From positions 62,001 to 126,000 of the forward strand of contig NZ_JBBCJO010000010.1 in the NCBI RefSeq assembly GCF_037190085.1: DNA of 64,000 nucleotides, written 5' to 3'. Of the stretch, positions 16,540 to 25,709 are shown in pieces. The translations under genes and the position numbers were made by a program. This DNA is from Gemmatimonas aurantiaca. Its GTDB lineage: Bacteria; Gemmatimonadota; Gemmatimonadetes; Gemmatimonadales; Gemmatimonadaceae. Within the stretch, counting starts at the first letter, position 1. Each line of letters opens with the position of its first letter. The notes beneath the pieces are model-generated. The model was not told the origin of the DNA. It saw only the letters and a list, made by a program, of their open reading frames with translations, and searched no databases.

Positions 16540-17939
16540 GCAACCGTTGGTCCGATCGGCGGCACGAACGGCCGGTCCGCCGCGGCGCCGGTCGGGCGGG
16601 CGCGGTGTCGATGGTCACCCTGGCCGTCGCACTCACCGCGGCGATGATGGGGCCGGATTCCGCGCTCGAAGCGCAGACCGCGAAGGCCGGCGTGGCCGTG
16701 GCGCCGACACCCGCGGGACAGCCCATGCGCAACGCCTCGCTGGACGCGCGCGTGGCGCATGTCCGTCGCCTCCTGCGCGGCTCGCCGCTCATCGATGGGC
16801 ACAACGATCTGCCGTGGGCGATGCGCGAGGAGAAGGAGAGGCCGCTCGACGTCGTGGCCTACAATCTCCGGCAGACGACACGCGGCATGACGGACATCGC
16901 GCGTCTGCGGAAGGGCATGATCGGCGGACAGTTCTGGTCGGTGTACATCCCCGGGGAAGTGCGCGATTCGGGATATGCGCGCATGCAGCTCGAGCAGATC
17001 GACATCGCCAGGCGCGTCATCGAGCGGTATCCCGATGTGCTTGCGCCGGCGCTCACCGCGTCCGACGTGCGGAAGGCCTTCGCCCAGGGCAAGATCGGTT
17101 CCCTGCTGGGCATGGAGGGTGGACATGCCATCGAGAATTCGCTCGGCGCGCTGCGGGCGTATTACGCGCTCGGCGCGCGGTACATGACCCTCACGCACAA
17201 CGTGACGCTCGACTGGGCCGATGCGGCGGCCGACAAACCCGTGCACGGCGGTCTCACGCCCTTCGGCGAGGAAGTCGTGCGCGAGATGAACCGGCTGGGC
17301 ATGCTCGTCGATCTGGCACACGTCTCACCGGGCACGATGAGCGATGCGCTGGACGTCAGCGAAGCGCCGGTCATCTTCTCGCACTCGAATGCGCGCGCGC
17401 TCACCGATGTGCCGCGCAACGTGCCCGATTCCATTCTCGCGCGCCTGCCGAAGAACGGTGGTGTGGTGATGGTGACCTTCGTGCCGCAGTTCGCTTCGCA
17501 GAAGTTCGCCGACTACAGCGCGCGGATCACGGCCGTCCGCGATTCCATCACGAAACGTTTCCCCAACGACAACGACGCGCAGTTCCGGGCCATTGCCGCC
17601 TGGCGCGAAGCGAATCCGGCGCCGGTGGTCACCATCGGCGACGTGGCCGATCACCTGGATCACATCCGGAAGGTCGCCGGCAGCGCGCACGTGGGCATCG
17701 GTGGCGATTTTGACGGCATCACGGAAACCGTTCAGGGGCTGGAGGATGTCTCAAAATATCCCGACCTGCTGGCGGAACTCGTGAAGCGCGGGTGGACCGA
17801 TGCGGAATTGCGGGCCCTCGCCGGCGAGAACGTGTTGCGGGTGCTCACGCGCGCGGAAGCCGTGTCCGCCCGTCTGCGCAAGGAACGTCCGGCCAGCACG
17901 AAGACCATCCAGCAGCTCGACCGGAAGGTCGTCCCCTGA
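16533..17939 (+). CDS. exported membrane dipeptidase (peptidase family M19)
   Basis: A 468-residue protein with an N-terminal signal-type segment (VSMVTLAVALTAAMMGPDSALEAQ). The M19 zinc ligands are seen in order: HND in DGHNDLPWAMR, the bridging Glu in GMEGGHAIE, His in VDLAHVSPGT, His in VIFSHSNARAL, and the C-terminal GGDFDGI. These enzymes hydrolyse dipeptides, including D-residue substrates, with a dinuclear zinc site, usually outside the cytoplasmic membrane. The gene overlaps the upstream esterase by seven bases and lies 31 bp before the epimerase-like gene, consistent with an operon. Confidence 0.92.
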   Translation: MLSNRWSDRRHERPVRRGAGRAGAVSMVTLAVALTAAMMGPDSALEAQTAKAGVAVAPTPAGQPMRNASLDARVAHVRRLLRGSPLIDGHNDLPWAMREEKERPLDVVAYNLRQTTRGMTDIARLRKGMIGGQFWSVYIPGEVRDSGYARMQLEQIDIARRVIERYPDVLAPALTASDVRKAFAQGKIGSLLGMEGGHAIENSLGALRAYYALGARYMTLTHNVTLDWADAAADKPVHGGLTPFGEEVVREMNRLGMLVDLAHVSPGTMSDALDVSEAPVIFSHSNARALTDVPRNVPDSILARLPKNGGVVMVTFVPQFASQKFADYSARITAVRDSITKRFPNDNDAQFRAIAAWREANPAPVVTIGDVADHLDHIRKVAGSAHVGIGGDFDGITETVQGLEDVSKYPDLLAELVKRGWTDAELRALAGENVLRVLTRAEAVSARLRKERPASTKTIQQLDRKVVP

Positions 17940-17970
17940 CCTCACGGTCTTTCACCCACTTCCCGTTCCA

Positions 17971-19203
17971 ATGACGCTCGATCGTCGCTCGTTCATCAAA
18001 TCGTCCGCCCTCATCGGCGGCGCTGTCGGTCTCGGCGTTCCGGCCGCGGCTCAGGCGTTCACCGCCGACGGCGTGCGGGTTCCCGCTCAACCCGCCTATC
18101 GGCCCGAAACCGGCGACGCACAACCCAGGCCGCTCCGCATTCTGATTCTTGGTGGCACGGGATTCATCGGTCCGCAGCAGGTGGACTACGCGTTGGCGCG
18201 CAAGCATCAGCTCACGCTCTTCAATCGTGGACAGAGTGGGCAGGGCCTGTTCCCGCAGGTGCCGCGCATCATCGGCGATCGCAACGCACCGGGTGGACAC
18301 GACGGACTGAAGAAGGGCACGTGGGACGTCGTGATCGACAACCCCACGCGCAATCCGCAGTGGGTGCGCGGTGCCGGTGAAGCACTCAAGGGGCGTGTCG
18401 GGCAGTACATCCTCGTCTCCACGATCTCGGTGTACAGCGACTATTCGAAGCCCGGCATGGACGAGAGCGGGCCGATGCATGCACCGGGCGCGCCCGAGGC
18501 GTGGGCCAGCAACGATGGGGCGCACTACGGCCCCAACAAGGTGCAGTGCGAAATCGATGCGAAGGCGCAATTCGGCGCCGACAAGGTGACCATCGTTCGC
18601 CCCGGCCTCATCGTGGGACCGGGCGATCTCAGCGATCGGTTCTCCTACTGGCCCGTGCGTATCGACCGGGGCGGTGAAGTCATGGCGCCCGGTATGCCCA
18701 GCGATCCGGTGCAGTACATCGACGTGCACGATCTCGGCGAATTCATCGTGCGACTCGGTGAGAACCACACCATCGGCACGTTCAACGCCACCGGCCCGGC
18801 GGCGCCCACCAACATCGCCGAGATGTTGTACGGCATCAAAGCCGTCACGACCAGCGATGCGAAATTCACCTGGGTGCCCGCGGAGTTCCTCGCGCAGCAT
18901 CAGGTGCGGGCGTGGTCCGACATGCCGGTGTGGCAACCGGGGCAGGGACGCACGGCCGGTTTCATGGCCGTGAATTGTCAGAAGGCCTTAGCGGCCGGTC
19001 TGACGTTCCGGCCGCTGGCCGACACGGCAAAGAGCACGCTCGACTGGTACAAGACGCGACCGGCCGCGGAGCAGGAAAAGGCGCGCGCCGGACTGGCCCC
19101 AGAGAAGGAGCAGACGGTGCTCGCGGCGTGGCGCGCGCGACAGGGCGAAACCCGACCGGGTGAAGGACGTCAGGACGAGGGCCATCAGAGCGGGGCCCGG
19201 TGA
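17971..19203 (+). CDS. Tat-exported NAD-dependent epimerase/dehydratase-like protein
   Basis: A 410-residue protein with a twin-arginine signal (MTLDRRSFIKSSALIGGAVG) followed by a Rossmann fold with ILILGGTGFIGPQQ. It also has LVSTISVYSDYS and a Tyr in HYGPNKVQCE, where the catalytic YxxxK is expected; here it reads YGPNK, so the Tyr-Lys pair is kept. Tat export fits a cofactor-loaded enzyme folded in the cytoplasm. It lies 31 bp after the dipeptidase and overlaps the next gene by four bases (GTGA). The sugar or other substrate is unknown. The last 40 residues are charged and low-complexity. Confidence 0.85.
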   Translation: MTLDRRSFIKSSALIGGAVGLGVPAAAQAFTADGVRVPAQPAYRPETGDAQPRPLRILILGGTGFIGPQQVDYALARKHQLTLFNRGQSGQGLFPQVPRIIGDRNAPGGHDGLKKGTWDVVIDNPTRNPQWVRGAGEALKGRVGQYILVSTISVYSDYSKPGMDESGPMHAPGAPEAWASNDGAHYGPNKVQCEIDAKAQFGADKVTIVRPGLIVGPGDLSDRFSYWPVRIDRGGEVMAPGMPSDPVQYIDVHDLGEFIVRLGENHTIGTFNATGPAAPTNIAEMLYGIKAVTTSDAKFTWVPAEFLAQHQVRAWSDMPVWQPGQGRTAGFMAVNCQKALAAGLTFRPLADTAKSTLDWYKTRPAAEQEKARAGLAPEKEQTVLAAWRARQGETRPGEGRQDEGHQSGAR

Positions 19204-20525
19204 CGACCGACGAACCGTTTTTTTGGCGTCGCACGTTCAATCGCCTGGGCACCATCGAACCGGGCGAGGAGCGTGCGACGCTGCTCGCCGCGATCTATTT
19301 CTTCTTCGCACTGGCCAGCTACTTCATTCTGCGCGCCGTGCGTGATGCGGTCGGTGTCGCCGCCGGCACCGACAAGCTTCCCTGGTTGTTCACGGGCACG
19401 TTGCTGACCACGCTGGCGATGAATCCGATGTATTCATCGATCGTGGCGCGACTGCCCGTGCGGCGTTTCATCCCGATCGTGTACCGGGTGTTCATCGCGC
19501 TGCTGCTCACGTTCGCCGCGGTGATCAAATGGGGACCGAACACCTGGGAGCCGTACCTCGGCCCGGCGTTCTGGATTCTCACCAGCATCTACAGTCTCTT
19601 CATCCCCTCGGTGTTCTGGGGATTCATGGCGGACACGTTCCGTCCTGAACAGAGCAAGCGGTTGTTCGGGTTCATCAGCGTCGGCGGCACACTCGGCGCC
19701 CTGGCCGGCGCGTTCCTGACGTCGCGTCTGGCGGAAGTGGTGGGCACGCCCGTACTGATGGTGATGTCGGTGGTGCTGCTCGAAAGTGCCGTGCGATCGG
19801 CCGGCCGGTTCCCGCCCAGCTTCCGGCCCGACACGCGGGCCCGCGACGAAGCACAGCAACCCGTGGGGGGATCGGCGTTTGCCGGCATCACGCACGTGCT
19901 CGCGTCGCCCTATCTGCTGGGCATCGGTCTCTACATGCTGATGTTCACCATCGGCTCGACCATCCTCTACTTCCAGCAGGCCGAGATCGTGGGCGCGCGC
20001 TACGCCGATCGTGAAGCACGCACGGCGTTCCTGGCCACGATCGACACGGTCGTGCAGTCGCTCACCATTCTCGCCCAGCTTTTCGTGACGGGACGGGTGA
20101 TCAAGTGGTTCGGTGTGGCGGTGACGCTGGCGATCATGCCGGTGCTAAGTCTCGTGGGGTTCGCGGCGCTGGGGACATGGGGCACGCTCGCCGTGTTCGT
20201 GGTGTTCCAGGTGCTGCGTCGGGCCGGTGAGTACGCGTTCGGTCGTCCGGCGCGCGAGGTGCTGTACACGGTCGTGTCGCCCGAAGACAAGTACAAGGCA
20301 AAAAACTTCATCGACACGTTCGTGTATCGCTCCGGCGATCAGATCGGCGCCTGGAGTTATGCCGGGTTGTCGGCGCTCGGCCTCGCGGTGGGAACCATCT
20401 CCCTGGCCGCGGCGCCGTTGAGCGCGGTCTGGTTGGCGATCGCGTTGTGGCTCGGCCGCGAGCAGGCCAGGCGTCAGCGGGAAGAAGCGGGAGTGTCACG
20501 GTTGGGGTCGCTTGCGGATCGGTAG
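19200..20525 (+). CDS. MFS-type permease related to NTP/NDP (ATP:ADP) transporters
   Basis: A 441-residue polytopic membrane protein with about 12 hydrophobic segments. The opening stretch (IEPGEERATLLAAIYFFFAL, then YFILRAVRDAVG) is typical of the Npt1/Npt2-like nucleotide-transporter branch of the major facilitator superfamily. Many free-living bacteria carry such homologues without proven nucleotide exchange. It starts at a GTG overlapping the epimerase stop (GTGA) and is the last gene of the esterase-dipeptidase-epimerase run. Uptake of peptide, sugar or nucleotide breakdown products would fit the context, but the substrate is unknown. Confidence 0.75.
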   Translation: MTTDEPFFWRRTFNRLGTIEPGEERATLLAAIYFFFALASYFILRAVRDAVGVAAGTDKLPWLFTGTLLTTLAMNPMYSSIVARLPVRRFIPIVYRVFIALLLTFAAVIKWGPNTWEPYLGPAFWILTSIYSLFIPSVFWGFMADTFRPEQSKRLFGFISVGGTLGALAGAFLTSRLAEVVGTPVLMVMSVVLLESAVRSAGRFPPSFRPDTRARDEAQQPVGGSAFAGITHVLASPYLLGIGLYMLMFTIGSTILYFQQAEIVGARYADREARTAFLATIDTVVQSLTILAQLFVTGRVIKWFGVAVTLAIMPVLSLVGFAALGTWGTLAVFVVFQVLRRAGEYAFGRPAREVLYTVVSPEDKYKAKNFIDTFVYRSGDQIGAWSYAGLSALGLAVGTISLAAAPLSAVWLAIALWLGREQARRQREEAGVSRLGSLADR

Positions 20526-20601
20526 GGATCATGCGTGAACTCGAGGGTACATTGAACCACGCCCCTCAACGTTCACGTACTCCGAGCGAGGTCATACCGA
20601 C

Positions 20602-21090
20602 ATGTCAGAAGTGACACTTCCACGTTTGCGCGCACGCGGCCTGATGGCGGCCGCGACCCTGTCCCTCGCGCTCGTCTTCTCGGCCTGCGGACCGAAGGAT
20701 GCAGAGATCAAAGCCGCCGTCGACACCGCGATCAGCGGAGTGTCCGGCATCACGGTGGCGGTCGACAAAGGTGTCGCCACCGTCAAGGGTGAGTACGCCA
20801 GTGAAGAGGTCCGCGCTTCGACGAATGCGCTGATCAAGGGCGTCAAAGGGGTGAAGGCGGTGGCCGACAGCGCGACGGTCACACCCCCCGTGGTGATCTC
20901 TCCCGACGAGGCCCTGCGCACGAGCGTGACGGCGGCCCTCGCGGCCTATCCCACGTTGAGCACCACCATTCAGGATGGCGTGGTGACGCTCACGGGTGAA
21001 GTGAAGCGCGCCGATCTGCCCAAGGTGATGCAGGCGCTTTCCGCCCTGAATCCCAAGAAGATCGAGAACAAAGCCACCGTGAAGAAGTGA
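20602..21090 (+). CDS. lipoprotein with two BON domains
   Basis: A 162-residue protein with a lipoprotein signal ending LVFSAC, then two BON repeats: about residues 32-92 (ISGVSGITVAVDKGVATVKG) and 102-160 (TTIQDGVVTLTGEVKRAD). BON domains are found in periplasmic OsmY-like proteins that interact with membranes or the envelope. A GCGAGG site lies before the ATG. The SH3-domain gene follows 31 bp later and has a BON-like first half, so the two probably work in the same compartment or come from shared domains. Confidence 0.85.
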   Translation: MSEVTLPRLRARGLMAAATLSLALVFSACGPKDAEIKAAVDTAISGVSGITVAVDKGVATVKGEYASEEVRASTNALIKGVKGVKAVADSATVTPPVVISPDEALRTSVTAALAAYPTLSTTIQDGVVTLTGEVKRADLPKVMQALSALNPKKIENKATVKK

Positions 21091-21121
21091 ACGCCATCCA
21101 CCCATACGTCAGCAATCACCG

Positions 21122-21544
21122 ATGAGCGCTCTCGAAACCAAGTACGCCGAGCTGATCACCGCGCTCGGTATGAGTGGTGCGACCAACGTGGCGGTGCGGG
21201 CACAGGACAACGTGCTCTACATCGACGGAGTCGTGCCCACCGGCGAAGCCAAGGACCGGATGTGGGCCATCTACGAGAAGATCGACCCCGACTTCCGGGG
21301 TGGTGATCTCGTACTCAACCTCGATGTCTCGCCGGCGGCGCCATCCACGCGCCTCAAGGTCACGACCAAGAGTTCCAATCTGAACATCCGCAAAGGGCCC
21401 GGCACCGATCAGCCGATCATCGGCAAGGCGGCGCACGATTCCGTTGTCACGCTGCTCAGCAAGTACAACGACGAATGGGCGCTGATTCGCTCGGAGAAGG
21501 GCGAAGAAGGCTACTGCTCGCTCCAGTATCTGACCGCGATCTGA
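21122..21544 (+). CDS. BON-like plus bacterial SH3 domain protein
   Basis: A 140-residue protein. The first 70 residues resemble a BON or LysM-linked module (VRAQDNVLYIDGVVPTGEAKD). The second half is a bacterial SH3 domain (KSSNLNIRKGPGTDQPIIGK, WALIRSEKGEEGYCSLQYL). SH3b domains usually bind peptidoglycan or proteins, but no signal peptide is seen here, which is unusual for that role. The gene follows the BON lipoprotein closely and ends at a strong intrinsic terminator, so the pair probably forms one transcript. Function is not established. Confidence 0.8.
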   Translation: MSALETKYAELITALGMSGATNVAVRAQDNVLYIDGVVPTGEAKDRMWAIYEKIDPDFRGGDLVLNLDVSPAAPSTRLKVTTKSSNLNIRKGPGTDQPIIGKAAHDSVVTLLSKYNDEWALIRSEKGEEGYCSLQYLTAI

Positions 21545-21558
21545 TCCGGTTTTGCTCA

Positions 21559-21605
21559 CGCCGTGCTCGCCGTCGGAATCATCCGGCGGCGGGCACGGCG
21601 TTTTT
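21559..21605 (+). terminator. rho-independent terminator after the SH3 gene
   Basis: The stem CGCCGTGC (21559-21566) pairs with GCACGGCG (21593-21600). An inner CGCCG/CGGCG lies inside, and TTTTT follows directly at 21601-21605. The position just after the stop codon is ideal. Confidence 0.9.
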
Positions 21606-21608
21606 GCA

Positions 21609-21640
21609 GGGATTCATCAGGGATTCATCAAGGATTCTTC
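21609..21640. repeat. short 11-bp tandem repeat
   Basis: GGGATTCATCA occurs twice in tandem (21609 and 21620) with a third degenerate copy (AGGATTCTTC). It lies directly after the terminator and before the DUF486 gene. Confidence 0.7.
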
Positions 21641-21748
21641 GCCGCCGCGGGTCCATCACGCGGTCACGCCCAACCGGCCCTGATCTGCCATATTGTGCGG
21701 CAGGAGGCCCGCGATTCCGGCGGCCTCCTTCACCGCCACCCCGCGCCC

Positions 21749-22120
21749 ATGTCCGGTCTTCTTTCCAGCCCGATCTTCCGTACTGTCCTGCTGCTCACCG
21801 CGTCCAACGTCTTCATGACGTTCGCCTGGTACGGACACCTCAAGAACCTGAGTGACCGGCCGTGGGTGATCGCGGCGCTGGTGAGCTGGGGGATCGCGCT
21901 GTTCGAGTATCTGCTGCAGGTGCCCGGCAATCGCATCGGCGCGACGGCACTCAGTCTGCCGCAGCTCAAGATGTTGCAGGAAGCCATCGCGCTGACGGTG
22001 TTCGTGCCCTTCGCGGTCTTCTACATGAAGCAGCCGGTGAAACTGGACTTCCTGTGGGCGGGCCTGTGCATCATGGGGGCGCTGTACTTCATGTTTCGCG
22101 GGGCTACGCCGGGCGCCTGA
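21749..22120 (+). CDS. DUF486 family small membrane protein (DMT-like)
   Basis: A 123-residue protein with about four hydrophobic segments and the DUF486 signatures TFAWYGHLKN and SWGIALFEYLLQVPGNRIG. DUF486 proteins are related to one half of drug/metabolite transporters, and their function is unknown. The start at the ATG at 21749 gives the usual family length. The gene stands alone after a terminator and before the tetR promoter region. Confidence 0.88.
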   Translation: MSGLLSSPIFRTVLLLTASNVFMTFAWYGHLKNLSDRPWVIAALVSWGIALFEYLLQVPGNRIGATALSLPQLKMLQEAIALTVFVPFAVFYMKQPVKLDFLWAGLCIMGALYFMFRGATPGA

Positions 22121-22216
22121 TGGGAGACGCGGGGAGGAGACACGCCGGGACCCGAAAGGAACCATTCCGTCTGTGATTCTTCCATTACACCAATCTCTAG
22201 GGAGGCGTCGATCACT

Positions 22217-22227
22217 TGACAGTGTTA
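22217..22227. promoter_or_regulatory. probable TetR operator in the tetR promoter
   Basis: TGACAGTGTTA is an 11-bp palindrome with one mismatch, related to the perfect TAACAGTGTTA before tolC. It overlaps a TTGACA (22216-22221) that could be a -35 element, so binding would repress tetR itself. The sequence similarity is visible; the regulation is inferred. Confidence 0.6.
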
Positions 22228-22250
22228 GGTGAAAACGGCAACTTCCTGTC

Positions 22251-22904
22251 ATGAGCACTGCAGAAATCAGGAGCGCCTCCCTGGCTCGGCGTGAGCGGCA
22301 GAAGGCCGAAACGCGACAGGCCATCCTGGATGCCGCCCGGGAGCTGTTCGTGGCCGATGGCGTCGAGGCGACCACCATGCGCGCCATTGCCGCCCGCATC
22401 GGCTACACGCCCACCGCCATCTACCATCATTTCCGCGACAAGGATGCGCTGATCATGGAGCTGTGCCTGGCGGACTTCTCCGCCCTGGGCACCGCGCTCT
22501 ACGGCATCGGACGCATCGAAGACACGGTGGAGCGGATGCGCCGGATGGCGCTGGCGTATACCGACTTTGCGCTGGCAAATCCGAGCCAGTATCGCTTCAT
22601 GTTCATGACAGAACACGGACACACGTTCGACGATGAAGTCGGCAGCCTTGAAAAAGCGCCGGAAGAGGACGCCTACCTCTTCCTGCTCGACAGTGTGAAA
22701 GAAGGCATGCAACACGGGGTTTTCCGCCCCGAACTCGACAATCCCGATGCCATCGCCCAGATGCTCTGGAGTGGCATCCACGGGGTCGTCTCCCTGTGGT
22801 TCACCCACCGGAACAACACCCACATCAACCTGCTCGATCCGCGGGCCGGCGTCGAACGCATCTGCGACGTCATGATGCGGGGCAGTCTCCGAAACCCGGG
22901 ATGA
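22251..22904 (+). CDS. TetR-family transcriptional regulator
   Basis: A 217-residue protein with an N-terminal helix-turn-helix (about residues 15-60, including TRQAILDAARELFVADGVEA and IGYTPTAIYHHFRDKDALI). A C-terminal helical ligand domain of the TetR_C type ends around VERICDVMM. Such regulators repress neighbouring efflux genes and release DNA on binding a toxic ligand. The gene is followed by tolC, the adaptor and the RND pump on the same strand. Matching palindromes upstream of this gene and of tolC suggest it controls both itself and the pump. Confidence 0.9.
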   Translation: MSTAEIRSASLARRERQKAETRQAILDAARELFVADGVEATTMRAIAARIGYTPTAIYHHFRDKDALIMELCLADFSALGTALYGIGRIEDTVERMRRMALAYTDFALANPSQYRFMFMTEHGHTFDDEVGSLEKAPEEDAYLFLLDSVKEGMQHGVFRPELDNPDAIAQMLWSGIHGVVSLWFTHRNNTHINLLDPRAGVERICDVMMRGSLRNPG

Positions 22905-22913
22905 CCTTCCGTC

Positions 22914-22926
22914 GTTAGGTGAAAAC
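22914..22926 (+). repeat. 13-bp direct repeat of the tetR promoter element
   Basis: GTTAGGTGAAAAC here is identical to 22224-22236, where it overlaps the tetR operator. This second copy lies nine bases after the tetR stop, ahead of the tolC promoter, and may be an additional binding site or half-site. Confidence 0.55.
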
Positions 22927-23016
22927 ATCCGATCGCCGCTTTCCGACGATCGGCTCCCATCACAACGCATTTCCCATCCGCGGGCGCTCTGGCGCCCTTC
23001 TTAAGCGACATCAACT

Positions 23017-23027
23017 TAACAGTGTTA
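23017..23027. promoter_or_regulatory. probable TetR operator ahead of tolC
   Basis: TAACAGTGTTA is a perfect 11-bp palindrome 12 bp before the tolC start. Ten of 11 bases match the site at 22217. It is the best candidate for repression of the efflux operon by the upstream TetR protein. Confidence 0.65.
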
Positions 23028-23039
23028 GTACGCCAATCC

Positions 23040-24428
23040 ATGTACAACAACGCATCGCCGTTCAGACGCGCCCTCTTGGCAGGACTGCTCCTCGCCTGCA
23101 CATCGCCAATGGCCGGGGCGCAGACCACGGCCCCGGCCGGCGAGTCGGCCCGGACCATTCTCGACGGCTATGTGAATGAAGCCATTGCCGCCAATCTCGC
23201 GCTCGCCCAGCAGACCGCGGCCCTGCGTCGCGCCAACGCCGGCGTGAAGGAAGCCAATGGACGTTTTCTCCCGTCCCTGGGTCTCAATGCCCGCTATTCC
23301 GAATTCAGCGGTGTCATCAACATCGGCGACTTCATCAATCCCGCCTACGCCGCGCTCAATCAGCTCATTGGCCAGGAGCGTTTTCCCACCGACATCGCCG
23401 CGACTCTGCCGCTGCGTCAGGAAACCAAGCTCGAACTCGCACTCCCGCTCTTCAACGATGCACTCTTCGCCTCCCGCGCGGCGGCACGCGCGCAGCGGGA
23501 TCTGATCGGTGCCGGTCGCGCCACGGCCATGCGCCAACTCGCCGCCGACGTGCAGCTCGCCTGGCTGGGATACGCCACCGCGTCCCGCGCCGTCGAGACA
23601 CTGGACGCGACGGTGCCGGTACTCGAAGAACATCTGCGTGTCAGTCAGCGTCTCATCGACGCGGGCCAGGCCACACCCGATGTCCTGCTGCGGGCCCGGG
23701 CCGAACGCAGCGAACTGCAGCAGCAGCTCGACGACGCCCGCCGTCAGCGCGACGCCGCGCGGCGTGCTGTGAATCTGCTGCGCAACAAGGACACCGACGC
23801 CGAGGTGCGTCTCGCCGCGGACAGTTCCCTGCTGCCGGTGGACACGCTCGCGCTCGATGCCCTGATCGCCAACGCCATGACCCGTCGCGAGGAACTCGCC
23901 CAGGCACGAGGCGGCATCCAGCTCGCCAGGGCACAGGAGCGCCTCGCGACATCGGCGTTTCTGCCGTCGCTCTCCCTCGGCGCGAGTTATGGCGTGCAGG
24001 GCGATCGCTATCGCTTCGATCGCAACAACGATGTCGGATTGGCCTCACTCGTGTTGTCGTGGAATCTCTTCAACGGCACGCAGGACGCCGCCCGCCGGGA
24101 ACAGGCGCGGGCGCTGCGCAGTGAAGCCGAATACCGGCAGATGGAAGCACAACGCGCCATTCACATGCAGGTGGAGAATGCCATCGACGCCGTGCGGGTG
24201 GCCCGCGCCGGCGTCACCTCCGCGGACGATCGCCTCAATGCGGCGCAGCGGGCGTTCACCCTCGTGCAACGTCGTTACGCCGAAGGTCTCGCGACGCCGG
24301 TGGACTTTCTCAGCGCCCGTTCGGCGTTCACCGCCGCGGCCATCAATCAGGTGATCACCCGTTTCACCCTCGCTTCCCGACTGGTGGAGCTCGAACGCGC
24401 CGCCGCATTGCGATCGCTGCCGGACTGA
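23040..24428 (+). CDS. TolC-family outer-membrane efflux protein
   Basis: A 462-residue protein starting at the ATG at 23040; the earlier GTG at 23022 lies inside the operator and is rejected. A signal peptide (ALLAGLLLACTSPMAGAQ) precedes two TolC-type repeats of long alpha-helices with EANGRFLPSLGLNARYSE and STSAFLPSLSL-like beta segments. It forms the outer-membrane duct of a tripartite pump. The adaptor and RND transporter follow in order, and it is probably regulated by the TetR protein upstream. Confidence 0.9.
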   Translation: MYNNASPFRRALLAGLLLACTSPMAGAQTTAPAGESARTILDGYVNEAIAANLALAQQTAALRRANAGVKEANGRFLPSLGLNARYSEFSGVINIGDFINPAYAALNQLIGQERFPTDIAATLPLRQETKLELALPLFNDALFASRAAARAQRDLIGAGRATAMRQLAADVQLAWLGYATASRAVETLDATVPVLEEHLRVSQRLIDAGQATPDVLLRARAERSELQQQLDDARRQRDAARRAVNLLRNKDTDAEVRLAADSSLLPVDTLALDALIANAMTRREELAQARGGIQLARAQERLATSAFLPSLSLGASYGVQGDRYRFDRNNDVGLASLVLSWNLFNGTQDAARREQARALRSEAEYRQMEAQRAIHMQVENAIDAVRVARAGVTSADDRLNAAQRAFTLVQRRYAEGLATPVDFLSARSAFTAAAINQVITRFTLASRLVELERAAALRSLPD

Positions 24429-24533
24429 CGATTCCGACTGCCGATTCCGACACCACCGCGACGCCATAACGATGCCATCGCATCGACGCGCGCTCCCTCA
24501 CGAAGCCGCCCCACGCCATTCACCGAGTCCACC

Positions 24534-25709
24534 ATGTCCACACATTCCCGCTTTCTGCGTCCCACGATGTATCTGCCCGCGGCTCTGTTGCCGGTCCTCA
24601 CCGCCTGTGGAGACCGTCCGTCCGCCGATACCGCTGACGCCAATACCAGCACCACATTGCCCACGCCGGTCAGCATCGCGCCGGTGAGTGCCCAGCCCAC
24701 GGCCTCTCCCGTCGTGGCCACGGGCACCTTCGGTTCCCGCGACGAGATCCCACTCGCGTTCAAGATCGGCGGCGTGATCGAACGCGTGACGGTGGATGAA
24801 GGCGCCACCGTGCGGCGCGGCCAGGTGCTTGCCGCACTCGATCTGCGCGAAATCGATGCCGCCGTGACCAAGGCGCAGGTGGGCGTCGACAAGGCCCAAC
24901 GTGACCACGCGCGCATCACGCGTCTCGCCGCCGATTCCGTGGCCACCCTCGCCCAACTGCAGGACGCCACCTCCGCACTCGATGCCGCCCGGGCGGATCT
25001 GGCCACGGCCCGCGTGAATCGCGAATACGCCATCGTCACTGCGCCCGAAGACGGTATCGTCCTGCACCGGCTCGGCACACCGGGCAGCACGGTGGGGCCC
25101 GGCCAGTCCGTGCTCACACTGGGGGGCTCGAAGCGCGGTCGTGTCATGCGCGCCGGTCTCACCGATCGGGATGCGCTGCGTGTGCGTGTCGGTGACAAGG
25201 CCACAGTGCGTTTCGACGCCATCCCCGACCGCAACTTCACCGGTTCGGTGGTGCTGCTGGGACGTGCCGCCGATGCCCGCACGGGCACCTTCGCCGTCGA
25301 AGTCGCGCTTGCCGGCAGCGACGCGCTGCCCAGTGGCCTCGTCGGACAGATCACCATCGCCGTGGCCGGCACTTCACTCGCCGCATCGGTGCCGGTGGAT
25401 GCCCTGGTCGAAGCGGATCGTGATTCGGCCACCGTTTTCACCGTGGCCGACACCACGTCACAGGGTGCACACATCGCCCGCGCACAGCGTGTGCGTGTGT
25501 CCCGGTTGAGTGGCGCCTATGCGGCGGTCGATGGTCTCGAGGCCGGCGCGCTGGTGATCACCCGCGGCGCGCCCTATGTCACCGACGGTGCGCGGGTGCG
25601 GGTCGTGAGCGAGGCGACACTCGATTCGACGGTGCGCGCTGCTTCGACCGCGGCTTCCGCTACTGCCCCGCAGGCCCCCACGCGTGACAAGGCGGGGATA
25701 CAGCCGTGA
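24534..25709 (+). CDS. RND efflux periplasmic adaptor (membrane fusion lipoprotein)
   Basis: A 391-residue protein with a lipoprotein signal ending VLTAC. A biotinyl-lipoyl-like module follows (FKIGGVIERVTVDEGATVRRG and EYAIVTAPEDGIVLHRLG), flanking a short alpha-hairpin, then beta-barrel and membrane-proximal domains. It links the RND pump to TolC. The stop overlaps the RND start by four bases (GTGA). Confidence 0.92.
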   Translation: MSTHSRFLRPTMYLPAALLPVLTACGDRPSADTADANTSTTLPTPVSIAPVSAQPTASPVVATGTFGSRDEIPLAFKIGGVIERVTVDEGATVRRGQVLAALDLREIDAAVTKAQVGVDKAQRDHARITRLAADSVATLAQLQDATSALDAARADLATARVNREYAIVTAPEDGIVLHRLGTPGSTVGPGQSVLTLGGSKRGRVMRAGLTDRDALRVRVGDKATVRFDAIPDRNFTGSVVLLGRAADARTGTFAVEVALAGSDALPSGLVGQITIAVAGTSLAASVPVDALVEADRDSATVFTVADTTSQGAHIARAQRVRVSRLSGAYAAVDGLEAGALVITRGAPYVTDGARVRVVSEATLDSTVRAASTAASATAPQAPTRDKAGIQP

